DNA of 64,000 nucleotides from NCBI GenBank assembly GCA_002394685.1, contig DGUP01000012.1, forward strand, positions 16,761-80,760, read 5' to 3'. The stretch comes from Treponema sp. UBA4307. Its GTDB lineage: Bacteria > Spirochaetota > Spirochaetia > Treponematales > Treponemataceae. Shown here in pieces: positions 8,660 to 17,131 of this stretch. A program made the position numbers and the translations under genes. The first letter of the stretch is position 1, and each line of letters opens with the position of its first letter. Below the pieces are notes generated by a model that worked only from the letters and a program-made list of their open reading frames with translations, did not search any database and was not told the origin of the DNA.

Positions 8660-8688
8660 TTGAAAGCTGTCCTTCTATCTGATATATT
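8660..8688 (+). promoter_or_regulatory. Promoter of the lepB-hemW transcript
   Basis: The boxes are TTGAAA, 17 nt, TATATT. The leader would be about 25 nt and holds AGGAT 6 nt before the lepB ATG. Confidence 0.6.
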
Positions 8689-8718
8689 GTAAATTATCGG
8701 CAGAAAACAGGATAAAAC

Positions 8719-9417
8719 ATGAAACAAAGAGCTTTTGACTATTCCTATGAATTAAAAATCGAAAGAAAACGAAAGATTACAAGAAATTTACTGATTGCTT
8801 TATTTATATCAGTTTTTTTAATTATTTTCTTTAAAATGATACTTTTTCCAGTGTTTACAGTTTCAAAATCCATGTCACCGGACCTGGAAAGACATTCTCT
8901 TACCTATTTTTCTCCTGTAAAAGGTGAATTGAATCGGGGTGACTTAGTTCTTCTCAAGCCAATGGAGCAGAAAAAGGAAAATTTTTTCCAGAAAATGATT
9001 GATTTTTTAGTACTTTATCTTACGGCTCAGCAGGTTGAACCTTTTAAGATTTCAGATCAGGTAAGTTCTAAATATTCAGTACGCAGGGTAATTGGAAAGC
9101 CGGGAGACAGCCTTTACATGAAAAATTACGTAATTCATGTAAAACCTGCTGGTCAGTCTGCATATCTTTCAGAATTTGAAGTAAGCAGCAGGGATTATAC
9201 CCTTACAATAAGAAATGTACCTCAGGGAATGGAAGATATTGGTATTTCAGGTAACTTTGATCTTATTACCCTGGGACCTGGAGAATATTTTGTTGCTGCG
9301 GATAACCGGGTAGAGGCCTTAGACAGCCGTTACTGGGGACCTGTAAATGAAGAAAAAATTGCTGCAATGGCATTTGCAAAGTATTTTCCTTTCAAAAGTG
9401 CCAGATTTTATGAATAA
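8719..9417 (+). CDS. lepB: Signal peptidase I family protein with Arg in place of the catalytic Lys
   Basis: The 232-aa protein has a basic N-terminus and one membrane anchor (about residues 22-46), followed by the S26 boxes. SKSMSP holds the nucleophile Ser51, RGDLVLLKP is box C, SVRRVIGKPGD is box D and ADNRVEALDSR is box E. In box D the residue that aligns with the general-base Lys (K in KRxxGLPGD) is Arg122. The substitution may abolish or change activity, or another lysine may serve. Between boxes C and D there is an insertion of about 30 residues (MEQKKENFF...). hemW follows 9 bp downstream. The family assignment is firm, but whether it cleaves signal peptides is open. Confidence 0.82.
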   Translation: MKQRAFDYSYELKIERKRKITRNLLIALFISVFLIIFFKMILFPVFTVSKSMSPDLERHSLTYFSPVKGELNRGDLVLLKPMEQKKENFFQKMIDFLVLYLTAQQVEPFKISDQVSSKYSVRRVIGKPGDSLYMKNYVIHVKPAGQSAYLSEFEVSSRDYTLTIRNVPQGMEDIGISGNFDLITLGPGEYFVAADNRVEALDSRYWGPVNEEKIAAMAFAKYFPFKSARFYE

Positions 9418-9426
9418 GGGTCGATT

Positions 9427-10698
9427 TTGAATAGTGTAAGCCTTTATGTTCATATTCCTTTCTGCCTTCAAAAATGTGATTACTGTGATTTTTTCAGTCT
9501 TCCATGTAAAGGTGTAAAAGATCAGTATGTTCAGGCTCTGGTAAATGAAGGAAAATTTTACGCAAAAGCTTATGGCATTTATTCCTGGAAAACTCTGTAT
9601 GCTGGAGGGGGCACTCCAAGTCTTTTAACTCCTGAACAAATGGCTTTTTTACTTGAAGGGTTAAGTTCTGCCTGTCCCGGAAAAATTCAGGGAGAAGCAA
9701 CTTTTGAACTGAATCCTGAAACAGTAAGCCCTGAAAAACTCCTTACCCTTAAAGAGCATGGAATCAACCGCATTTCTCTGGGGGTTCAGTCTTTATGCAA
9801 TAAAGCTCTTTCTGCTATTAACAGGCATGCTTCCCTTGAAAAAACGCTTGCAGGGCTTGAAATTGTGAAAAATCACTGGCAGGGCAGGCTTAATCTGGAT
9901 ATGATTGCAGGTCTTCCCGGTCAAAGTGAGGAGGAATTTCTTTCAGGATTAGAAAAAATCCTTGCATATAATCCGGATCATATTTCACTTTACAGTCTTA
10001 TGATTGAAGAAGGAACTCCCCTTTACGACAAAATTGAAAATGGTCTTGAGTGGGATGATGATGAAGCAGACCGTCAGTGGCTTAAAGGCCGGGATTTTCT
10101 GGAAAACAAAGGGTACCATCAGTATGAAGTATCTAATTTTGCCAGAAACAATGATTTTAGTGCCCACAATCTTCAATACTGGCGGCAGAAGAATTATATA
10201 GGAATAGGGAGCGGTGCCTCAGGAAGCATTTATCCTTTTGATTTAAATGAAACTTCTGAATACGGTATCCGCTGGACAAATAGTCTTAATATTGAAAAGT
10301 ATATTTCTTTTTTTGCAGAACTGGATGTTGACAAACTGAGTAAAGATGATTGTATTTCTTTACTGGAAAAGGATTTATCTCTTGAGAACGCATCAATTCT
10401 TCCAAGGGAAAAAGAAAAACTTAATCTTTCAGTTATGGAAGAAGAGTTTTTTATGATGGGGTTAAGGACCATGGAAGGAGTGAATGGAGAAGTGTACAGA
10501 AAACGCTATGCTTCCCTGGAACCTCATTACGGCAGCATAGAAAAAAGACTTGGCTGTGAAAAAAATGGCCTTTTTTATGGTCTTGAAAAAGAAGGAAAGG
10601 CTGTAAGGAGGAAAAATCCTGATAATTCCTTCAATTATGCACTTACCCCTGAGGGCATTCTATTTTTGAATTCAATTCTCCTGGAACTTATGGAGTAG
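9427..10698 (+). CDS. hemW: Radical SAM heme chaperone HemW-like protein
   Basis: The 423-aa protein starts at a TTG with AAGGG about 7 nt upstream. The N-terminal radical SAM motif is C13-x3-C17-x2-C20 within PFCLQKCDYCDFF. It is followed by YAGGGTPSLL, ELNPETV, GINRISLGVQSL and LDMIAGLPGQ, all characteristic of the HemN/HemW group. The region after residue 230 (HQYEVSNFARNNDFSAHNLQYW) is the HemW-type C-terminal half. HemW binds heme and a 4Fe-4S cluster and inserts heme; older annotation as an oxygen-independent coproporphyrinogen oxidase is less likely, because the extra Cys motif of HemN is absent. It follows lepB closely. Confidence 0.9.
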   Translation: MNSVSLYVHIPFCLQKCDYCDFFSLPCKGVKDQYVQALVNEGKFYAKAYGIYSWKTLYAGGGTPSLLTPEQMAFLLEGLSSACPGKIQGEATFELNPETVSPEKLLTLKEHGINRISLGVQSLCNKALSAINRHASLEKTLAGLEIVKNHWQGRLNLDMIAGLPGQSEEEFLSGLEKILAYNPDHISLYSLMIEEGTPLYDKIENGLEWDDDEADRQWLKGRDFLENKGYHQYEVSNFARNNDFSAHNLQYWRQKNYIGIGSGASGSIYPFDLNETSEYGIRWTNSLNIEKYISFFAELDVDKLSKDDCISLLEKDLSLENASILPREKEKLNLSVMEEEFFMMGLRTMEGVNGEVYRKRYASLEPHYGSIEKRLGCEKNGLFYGLEKEGKAVRRKNPDNSFNYALTPEGILFLNSILLELME

Positions 10699-10726
10699 GA
10701 AAATACTGCAAAAAAATGCCTGATAC

Positions 10727-10755
10727 TTGACGGAAAAGGGAAAAATATCCATAAT
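10727..10755 (+). promoter_or_regulatory. Strong promoter of the bS22-like gene
   Basis: The boxes TTGACG, 17 nt, CATAAT lie about 30 nt upstream of the GTG at 10787. This is one of the best sigma-70 matches in the window, as expected for a ribosomal protein gene. Confidence 0.75.
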
Positions 10756-10786
10756 AGGAATACTTATATTATTAAGGAGTACTATC

Positions 10787-10876
10787 GTGCCTTGTGGAAA
10801 GAAAAGAAAGCGCGCAAAGATAGCGACACATAAGCGTAAGAAGAAGCTTAGAAGAAATCGTCATAAGAATAAGTAA
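10787..10876 (+). CDS. bS22/COX24 (AURKAIP1)-like small ribosomal protein, 29 aa
   Basis: A GTG start with AAGGAG 7 nt upstream opens a 29-codon frame whose product is more than half Lys and Arg (PCGKKRKRAKIATHKRKKKL, then RRNRHKNK). The pattern KKRKRxKxxxHKRKKxLRRxRH matches the AURKAIP1/COX24 domain. In bacteria that domain is the very small 30S subunit protein bS22 (mycobacteria, Bacteroidetes, Borrelia). The gene stands alone between a strong promoter and a strong terminator, which argues that it is real and highly expressed. It is too short for routine gene callers. Binding to the small ribosomal subunit is inferred from the family. Confidence 0.8.
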   Translation: MPCGKKRKRAKIATHKRKKKLRRNRHKNK

Positions 10877-10937
10877 ACCGTAAGGCTTGTTGATTTATAG
10901 GCTATTAAATATCGGTTTATATTATTTTTGACCAGGT

Positions 10938-10975
10938 AAGACCGCGGTTGTTTAATAAAACTGCGGTCTTTTTTT
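10938..10975 (+). terminator. Rho-independent terminator after the bS22-like gene
   Basis: The arms AAGACCGCGGT and ACTGCGGTCTT pair (one G-T pair) around an 11-nt loop. A run of T follows immediately. Confidence 0.9.
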
Positions 10976-11061
10976 GTATCTGCTTAAATATGACGACTAT
11001 TTGGCGGCTTAGCCGGAGAATGTGATTTATACAGCTTTTAATTCATAAAAGGACTTGAGAA

Positions 11062-12954
11062 GTGTTTCTTGAAAAAATTAAATCCCCTGAAGATTTAAAA
11101 AAAATTCCTGAAAAAAATCTTTCAGTACTTTCCGGGGAAATACGACAGAAAATAATTGATACTGTAAATAAAAATGGCGGTCATATGGCCAGTAATCTGG
11201 GAATTGTAGAACTAACTGTTGCGCTTCACAGAGTTTTCAATAGTCCTCAGGATGCAATTATTTTTGATGTGAGCCATCAATCCTACGCACATAAACTTTT
11301 AACAGGCAGGTATGAAGAGTTTGGTACAATCCGCCAGCAGGGAGGCTTGTCTGGTTTTACCCGTATAAATGAAAGCAGTCATGATTATTTCGATGCAGGA
11401 CACGCTTCATCATCAATTTCTTCTGCCCTTGGACTATTAACGGCCTGGGAACTTCAGGGAAGAAATGATAAAGTTGTAGCTGTGATAGGAGATGGAGCCC
11501 TTACCGGTGGAATGGCTTTTGAAGCTTTAAGCCATGCGGGCCAGCTTTCACGAAATCTTATTGTAATTCTTAACGATAACAAAATGTCCATAAGTAAAAA
11601 CACTGGATCCATTTCCCGCTACCTTTCACGTCTGACAGTAACTAAGCCTTATCAGAACATTCGCCAAAAACTGGACCGGATGATTGATGCAATTCCCTAC
11701 TTTAACAGAAAAATTGGAAAATTTATTTATAGATTCAAGAGAGGTTTAAAAGGTCTTCTCCTTACAAATAATCTTTTTGTAGATCTTGGCTTTGAATATG
11801 TTGGTCCACTTGACGGTCACAATATTGCCCAGATGGAAAAAATGCTTAAAAAAGTTAAGAAACTGCCAAGACCTGTTGTTGTCCATGTTGTTACTAAAAA
11901 AGGTAAAGGTTATGCTCCGGCTGAAGCTCATCCTGAAAATTTCCATGGAATAGCTCCTGCTGTTCAGGGAAATAAAAAAGAATCTGGCAAATCCTTTACA
12001 GCTGCCTTTTCTGAAAAAATGATTAAACTGGGTGAAAAGGACAAAAAAATCTGCGCAATTACAGCCGCTATGGCTATGGGAACAGGGCTTGAAGAATTTT
12101 CCCGTCTTTATCCTAAGCGTTTTTTTGATGTAGGAATTGCAGAAGAGCATGCTGTTACATTTGCAGGCGGACTAGCGGCAGGAGGACTTCTTCCTGTATG
12201 TGCAATTTATTCTACTTTTATGCAGCGTTCTGTAGATCAGGTAATTGAAGATCTGGCCCTGCAGAAAAGACATGCTGTGCTTGTTCTTGACCGGGCTGGT
12301 GCGGTTGCCAATGACGGTGAAACCCATCAGGGAATCTTCGATATTGCTCTTTTCAAGAATGTTCCAGGTGTAACTATTATGAGTCCTGTTTCTCAAAAGG
12401 ATTTGTCTGCCTGTATGGATTATGCCCTTTATCAGTGTGAGGGGCCGGTAATCCTAAGGTGGGCAAAAAGCAATTGTCCTAAGGAAGAAAAGGCTTTTTC
12501 TCAGAAAATAGAAAGTGGAAAAGGCATATATCTTAAGTCAAAGAATTCTGATTCATCAGAAAAAGCAAAAAAAATCCTTCTAACAGGAACTCCTTCGCTT
12601 TATCCGGAACTTCTTAAGGCTCAAAAATTGCTTATTGCTGATGGATACCAGGCTGATCTTTACCTTCTGCGTTTTATAAAGCCTTTCGATGTGGAATATT
12701 TTTCTTCCATTGCTGCTATGTATCAGGCTCTGCTCTTTGTGGAAGATGGTGTTGAGAGAGGTTCAATTGCAGAGGAACTTGCCCTTGTTCTTAAAGAGAG
12801 AAAAGAGTTTAGTAAAATAAAAACTGGAATTTCAGCTTTCCCTGATGATTTTGTTGCTAATGGAAGTCGGGATGAAATTCTTCGTGCCCAGTTACTGGAT
12901 GGAGAAGGCATATATATCAGGGCAAAAGACCTTCTTTCTGCCAGAAGAAAATAA
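11062..12954 (+). CDS. dxs: 1-deoxy-D-xylulose-5-phosphate synthase
   Basis: The 630-aa transketolase-like enzyme condenses pyruvate and glyceraldehyde 3-phosphate to DXP, the first step of the MEP isoprenoid pathway. The thiamine-diphosphate motif is GDGALTGGMAFEALSHAG through LNDN (about residues 145-175). The N-terminal HMASNLGIVELTVALHRVF, the central FDVGIAEEHAVTFAGGLAAGG and DRAGAVANDGETHQGIFDI are Dxs signatures. The start is the GTG at 11062 with AGGACTTGAGAA upstream. The usual length is 620-640 residues, so it is complete. It heads a run of five genes (folP, cdaA, cdaR, acpS follow) with short gaps or overlaps. Confidence 0.97.
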   Translation: MFLEKIKSPEDLKKIPEKNLSVLSGEIRQKIIDTVNKNGGHMASNLGIVELTVALHRVFNSPQDAIIFDVSHQSYAHKLLTGRYEEFGTIRQQGGLSGFTRINESSHDYFDAGHASSSISSALGLLTAWELQGRNDKVVAVIGDGALTGGMAFEALSHAGQLSRNLIVILNDNKMSISKNTGSISRYLSRLTVTKPYQNIRQKLDRMIDAIPYFNRKIGKFIYRFKRGLKGLLLTNNLFVDLGFEYVGPLDGHNIAQMEKMLKKVKKLPRPVVVHVVTKKGKGYAPAEAHPENFHGIAPAVQGNKKESGKSFTAAFSEKMIKLGEKDKKICAITAAMAMGTGLEEFSRLYPKRFFDVGIAEEHAVTFAGGLAAGGLLPVCAIYSTFMQRSVDQVIEDLALQKRHAVLVLDRAGAVANDGETHQGIFDIALFKNVPGVTIMSPVSQKDLSACMDYALYQCEGPVILRWAKSNCPKEEKAFSQKIESGKGIYLKSKNSDSSEKAKKILLTGTPSLYPELLKAQKLLIADGYQADLYLLRFIKPFDVEYFSSIAAMYQALLFVEDGVERGSIAEELALVLKERKEFSKIKTGISAFPDDFVANGSRDEILRAQLLDGEGIYIRAKDLLSARRK

Positions 12955-12973
12955 TTTAGAGGAAATGTTTGAT

Positions 12974-13819
12974 ATGAAAAAAAAATTGCAATTTGGAAAA
13001 AAAACTCTCTTTACTGATAATGCTGCTTTTATCATGGGAATCGTTAACTGTACTCCTGACAGTTTTTATTCAGGAAGCAGGGGAAATTTTCAGGAATGTG
13101 TAAGCAGAGCTTTTCAGTTAATTGAAGAAGGTGCGGATATACTTGATCTGGGGGGAGAATCTACAAGGCCGGGTTCTTCTTACGTAAGCGAAAAGGAAGA
13201 AATTGAAAGAATTATTCCGGTGTTGAAGGAAATCCGTAAAAAATCAGATATAGCTGTTTCAATTGATACAAGAAAATCTGCTGTAATGAAGGCCGCTTTT
13301 GACTTTGGAGCAGACCTGCTGAATGATGTTTCAGCTCTGGAAGATGATTCCGGTATGGCCGATTTAATTGCCGAAAATGAGGCGGGAGTAATCCTTATGC
13401 ATAAAAAAGGAACTCCTGTGGATATGCAAAAGAATATTTCCTATACAAACCTTTTTGATGAAGTAGAAGATTATCTGGAAAAGAGGGCCGCTTATGCAGA
13501 ATCAAAAGGTATCTCTTCAGAAAAAATAATTCTTGATCCGGGAATCGGTTTTTCGAAAAATCTGGAACAGAATAAAATTCTTACGGCAAAAGCAGGTACT
13601 TTATGCGGAAAAAAATATCCTGTCCTTATGGCTTTATCCCGGAAATCCTACCTTGGGGAAATAACAGGCAGGCCTGCTGAAGAAAGACTTGAAGAAACTG
13701 TAACTGCAGATTTAATCGCTGTAATGAAAGGTGCAGATATTGTGAGAGTTCATGATGTGTTGCCTTGTCGGGAAAGTTTAATGGTGTTAAAATCATTCAT
13801 AGATTCAGGATTGATTTAA
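12974..13819 (+). CDS. folP: Dihydropteroate synthase
   Basis: The 281-aa TIM-barrel enzyme joins p-aminobenzoate to hydroxymethyldihydropterin diphosphate in folate synthesis. MGIVNCTPDSFY is the pterin-binding signature 1 and DILDLGGESTRPGS is signature 2; VSIDTRKSAVMKAAF, LILDPGIGFSK-like IILDPGIGFSKN and RVHDV near the end also fit. I chose the ATG at 12974 because AGAGGA lies 10 nt upstream; the ATG at 12965 is almost on top of that site. The gene begins 19 nt after dxs. No other folate genes are near, so its place behind dxs appears to be one of convenience. Confidence 0.95.
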   Translation: MKKKLQFGKKTLFTDNAAFIMGIVNCTPDSFYSGSRGNFQECVSRAFQLIEEGADILDLGGESTRPGSSYVSEKEEIERIIPVLKEIRKKSDIAVSIDTRKSAVMKAAFDFGADLLNDVSALEDDSGMADLIAENEAGVILMHKKGTPVDMQKNISYTNLFDEVEDYLEKRAAYAESKGISSEKIILDPGIGFSKNLEQNKILTAKAGTLCGKKYPVLMALSRKSYLGEITGRPAEERLEETVTADLIAVMKGADIVRVHDVLPCRESLMVLKSFIDSGLI

Positions 13820-13878
13820 GGATTGTTCTGAAAATTATTATTTGACTTTCTTTGCATGAAAAAAAGAGGATAGACGTT

Positions 13879-14694
13879 TTGACCATAGTTGAAAGCCTTT
13901 TAAAAATATATGACGTTATAAAACCATTTATAGACATAGGTCTTCTGGCCTTTATTCTCTACAAGGGATATGAAATCGTTGTAAGAACCAACGGTATGCA
14001 GCTGGTAAAATCAGCTGTTATTATCGCAATTGCATATGCCCTGGTAGCGTTTATGCACCTGGATACTATGTACTGGATTTTTAATTTGATTGCACCAGGT
14101 ATCATAATTGGTTTCGTAATTGTCTTTCAACCGGAAATTCGTAAAATTCTTCTCAAAATTGGTCAGACAGAATGGTTTAAATTTGGTAAAAAAAGTAAGC
14201 ACACATATGCTGATTCTGTTTTGATTGCTGCTGATATGCTGTCCAAGCAGAAAAGAGGTATGCTGGCAGTTTTTATCAGGCATACTAAGCTTAAAGATGT
14301 AATGGAATCAGGTACACGTCTGAATGCGGATTTAAGTTCCAGTCTCCTTGTAACAATTTTTGGTCATGATACGCCTCTTCATGACGGGGCTGTTGTTATT
14401 CAGGACGGAAAACTGATTGCAGCAGGCTGTTTTCTTCCTCTGAGTGAAAACTATGATATAAAAAAGACTTTTGGAACAAGACATAGAGCTGCACTGGGAA
14501 TCAGTGAAGTTTCTGACTGTGTGGTTCTTGTTGTCAGTGAAGAGTCTGGAGCAATAAGTCTTGCATATGATTCTGAACTTCATTATGACCTTACAATGGA
14601 GCAGCTTACAAAGACTCTGGAAACTCTGCTTGAGATAAAACCTGAAGCAAAACAAATTGAGGATACAATAGATGAACATAAAACAGTTTCGTGA
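13879..14694 (+). CDS. cdaA: Diadenylate cyclase CdaA (c-di-AMP synthase)
   Basis: The 271-aa protein has three N-terminal membrane segments (about residues 10-85) followed by the DAC domain. The catalytic motifs are DGAVVIQDGKLIAAGCFLP and GTRHRAALGISE, the DGA and RHR boxes that bind ATP. The TTG at 13879 is preferred because AGAGGA lies 8 nt upstream; an in-frame TTG at 13852 would add nine residues without a ribosome site. It converts two ATP to c-di-AMP at the membrane. The gene overlaps cdaR by 23 bp, the usual arrangement for this pair. Confidence 0.95.
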   Translation: MTIVESLLKIYDVIKPFIDIGLLAFILYKGYEIVVRTNGMQLVKSAVIIAIAYALVAFMHLDTMYWIFNLIAPGIIIGFVIVFQPEIRKILLKIGQTEWFKFGKKSKHTYADSVLIAADMLSKQKRGMLAVFIRHTKLKDVMESGTRLNADLSSSLLVTIFGHDTPLHDGAVVIQDGKLIAAGCFLPLSENYDIKKTFGTRHRAALGISEVSDCVVLVVSEESGAISLAYDSELHYDLTMEQLTKTLETLLEIKPEAKQIEDTIDEHKTVS

Positions 14695-15808
14695 CAAGTT
14701 ACTCCATAACTGGCAGGTAAAGTTATCTTGTATTGCAATTGCAATCATCGTATATTTCTTTCACCAGTTTTCAGGATATACAAAAAAGACTCTCGTAATA
14801 AACCTCAATCTTGAACAGCAGGGAATTATGACTCCTGCAGAACAGCTTCACGTTAAAAATGTTAAGGTTATTGTAAGAGGCAAAAATGAAGATATTCAGC
14901 GAATCTCTGAAGATAACTTTTACGCTTTTATTGATATTGCCTCAGCTTCAAAACCCGGTTCATACAAGTTCCCTGTTCTACTTATACCAGATAGCGAAGT
15001 TATTGCAATGGATACAGTGGAAATCTCTACAAAGCCTGAATACGTAGAATTTGCCGTGGATGAAAAATATGAACGGTATGTTCAGGTTCAGCCTATGGTG
15101 AAAGGTGTACCTGCTCAGAATTTTGATTATGAAATTGAGTCTGTAAATCCGTCCAGCGTAAAACTGTCAGGTCCGAAAAAACTTTTACAGAATATGAAAT
15201 CAATTCAGACTGCAGCACTGGATGTAGACAGAAAGAGCGGTGAATTTGAAATTAATCTTCCTGTGGAAAATAAAAATCCTCTTGTTTCCTTTGCCAGTGG
15301 ACAGATTCCTTATGTTGATGTAAAGGTTCGTTTCCAGGAGAATAAAAAAACAAAAAGCTTTACTTCTTTGACTCCTGAATACAGGTCTCTTGCAGAAAAT
15401 CTTGTTGTAGAATCAGAGAACAGTCTGGTTGATATTCAAATTGAGGGACCTGTTTCAAAAATAGATATGCTCAGAACAGAAGATTTAAATCCATATCTTG
15501 ATTTTGCAGGTATTACAGAAGAAGGAAATTATGAACTGCCTGTAAGATGCCTTCTTCCTCAGGATGTAAATACTGTAAACATTTCACCTGTTTCCTATAA
15601 AGTTACTGTAAGGGTTATGACAGAAGAGGAAATGCAGAAGAAACTTGAAGAGGAAAACAAGGAAGAAGAAAAAATACAGGAACTTGACAGTAACGGACTT
15701 CCTCCTTTGCCTGATAATTTCCAGATTCCAGTCATTCCAAATATAAATGGGGTGAATAAAACAACTTCTGTTACAGATAATAATTCTAGTGAGGAAGTTG
15801 CAGACTGA
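14672..15808 (+). CDS. cdaR: YbbR-domain protein, CdaA regulator-like (CdaR)
   Basis: The 378-aa protein has one N-terminal membrane anchor (LSCIAIAIIVYFF) and then a series of YbbR-type beta domains outside the membrane. The segments VRGKNEDIQRISEDNFYAFID, VQPMVKGVPAQNFDYEIESV and VDIQIEGPVSKIDML mark repeats of about 85 residues. The last 60 residues are a Glu/Lys- then Pro-rich tail. In Firmicutes CdaR binds CdaA and modulates c-di-AMP synthesis. The overlap with cdaA supports the same partnership. Its stop shares the sequence ATGA with the acpS start. Confidence 0.88.
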   Translation: MNIKQFRDKLLHNWQVKLSCIAIAIIVYFFHQFSGYTKKTLVINLNLEQQGIMTPAEQLHVKNVKVIVRGKNEDIQRISEDNFYAFIDIASASKPGSYKFPVLLIPDSEVIAMDTVEISTKPEYVEFAVDEKYERYVQVQPMVKGVPAQNFDYEIESVNPSSVKLSGPKKLLQNMKSIQTAALDVDRKSGEFEINLPVENKNPLVSFASGQIPYVDVKVRFQENKKTKSFTSLTPEYRSLAENLVVESENSLVDIQIEGPVSKIDMLRTEDLNPYLDFAGITEEGNYELPVRCLLPQDVNTVNISPVSYKVTVRVMTEEEMQKKLEEENKEEEKIQELDSNGLPPLPDNFQIPVIPNINGVNKTTSVTDNNSSEEVAD

Positions 15809-16194
15809 TGATATATGGAATTGGTACAGATATCTGCAGAATAAAAAGATTTGAAAAATGGATTAACAATCCTTTCTTTTTAAGCCGATTTTTCAATGCA
15901 GAGGAAATTGTTGAAAGTAATAATCCAGATTTTCTTTGTGAACATTATGCATCACGTTTTGCCTCTAAAGAAGCATTCAGCAAGGCTCTGGGAACAGGTA
16001 TTGTAGGTTTTAACCTTAGAGAGATTTATGTAAAAAAAGATCAGAGAGGAAAGCCATATTTTTGTTTTTCACAGGAGCTTCACGATAAAATTGAAAATAT
16101 GGCAGGCAGTAATTTTAAAATTCATCTTACAATCAGTCATGAAAAAGATTATGCCGTGAGTTTTGTTGTGATAGAATCAGACAAGGAAAACTAA
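15808..16194 (+). CDS. acpS: Holo-[acyl-carrier-protein] synthase
   Basis: The 128-aa protein has the phosphopantetheinyl transferase signatures GIGTDICRIKRF at the start (Mg-binding Asp), RFASKEAFSKALGTG (catalytic Glu and Lys) and IHLTISHEKDYAVSFVV at the end. It transfers the 4'-phosphopantetheine arm of CoA to apo-ACP. It starts inside the cdaR stop codon (ATGA), so it is translationally coupled to the c-di-AMP genes. The length is normal for AcpS (about 120-130). Confidence 0.95.
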   Translation: MIYGIGTDICRIKRFEKWINNPFFLSRFFNAEEIVESNNPDFLCEHYASRFASKEAFSKALGTGIVGFNLREIYVKKDQRGKPYFCFSQELHDKIENMAGSNFKIHLTISHEKDYAVSFVVIESDKEN

Positions 16195-16220
16195 AATACA
16201 TAAATTGAAGGGGAAGAATT

Positions 16221-17126
16221 ATGGTTTCTAATTTAAAAACAACAGCCACACCTGGAAAAGAAAAAAAGCCATTGATCTCTTACTGGGCAAAAGAAAAAAT
16301 CACTTGTCCTGTCTGTGGAAATGATTTTGAACAGGAAGTAATGTATAAGGGAAGTGGTCGTATGATTGCAGGTTCTTTGACTGATGAACTGCACCGTAAT
16401 TTTGAACCAAGTAAAAAATATGGAAGAGTTTATCCTTTAATTTATGACGTAGGTGCCTGTCCAAAATGTCATACTGCTCTTCTCTGGAAAGATTTTACTG
16501 AATTAAAAAGCCGTCCTGTTTTTGATTTACTGGCATCTCATCAGGATAAAAGGCGTGAACAGTGTAATTTGATTTTTCCATATTACAATTTAAAAAAAGA
16601 AAGAACTCTTTTTGATGGAGCAGCTATGTACTATCTTGCAATAATGTCCTATGAAGATGTTGATAAAGATCATGCTCCAACTTTTAAAAGAGCCATGCTT
16701 TGTTTACGACTTGCCTGGCTTTGTAAGGACCTTGAAAGAGTGTGTCCTGGTCATAATTACGATTATGTTGCACAGGTTTTTTACAGAAAAGCTCTTTTCT
16801 TTTATCAGCAGACTTTAATTAATGAAGGCGGACGTGTTGAATCCATAGAAACTGTTTCAAATTTCGGCCCTGATATGGACAAAAATTTTGGATACGATGG
16901 AGTAATTTATTTATCTGGCCTTCTGGAATTTAAATATGGTCAGCATGAGGATGAAGAGCTTAGACTTCAAAAACTTGATCAGGCAAAAAAATCAATTGCA
17001 CGTATATTTGGTCTGGGAAAATCAAGTAAAAATAAACCGGGACCTCTTCTTGAAGTTGCAAAGGATTTGTACGATAAGATGGCCAATGAACTTTCATCCA
17101 ATAATATTTTCAGTGAAGACGACTAA
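16221..17126 (+). CDS. DUF2225 family protein with zinc-ribbon cysteines
   Basis: The 301-aa protein begins with a Cys pair ITCPVCGNDFEQ (about residue 31) and a second pair GACPKCHTALLW (about residue 78), which together suit a zinc ribbon. The rest is helical, with TPR-like stretches (AMLCLRLAWLCKDLERVCPG, YRKALFFYQQTL, QKLDQAKKSIARIF). This is the architecture of DUF2225 proteins of Firmicutes and spirochaetes, whose function is unknown. It sits between acpS and truA with a 5-nt gap to the latter. The start has AAGGGGAAGA about 5 nt upstream. Confidence 0.8.
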   Translation: MVSNLKTTATPGKEKKPLISYWAKEKITCPVCGNDFEQEVMYKGSGRMIAGSLTDELHRNFEPSKKYGRVYPLIYDVGACPKCHTALLWKDFTELKSRPVFDLLASHQDKRREQCNLIFPYYNLKKERTLFDGAAMYYLAIMSYEDVDKDHAPTFKRAMLCLRLAWLCKDLERVCPGHNYDYVAQVFYRKALFFYQQTLINEGGRVESIETVSNFGPDMDKNFGYDGVIYLSGLLEFKYGQHEDEELRLQKLDQAKKSIARIFGLGKSSKNKPGPLLEVAKDLYDKMANELSSNNIFSEDD

Positions 17127-17131
17127 GCATT

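Noticed and set aside
8687..8701. GCCGATAA on the minus strand near lepB as a sigma-28 promoter of smpB
   Set aside because: No TAAA element lies at 14-16 nt, and a better sigma-70 pair is available.
7316..8720. tmRNA gene near smpB
   Set aside because: No tRNA-Ala-like acceptor arm or tag-peptide frame is found on either strand near smpB.
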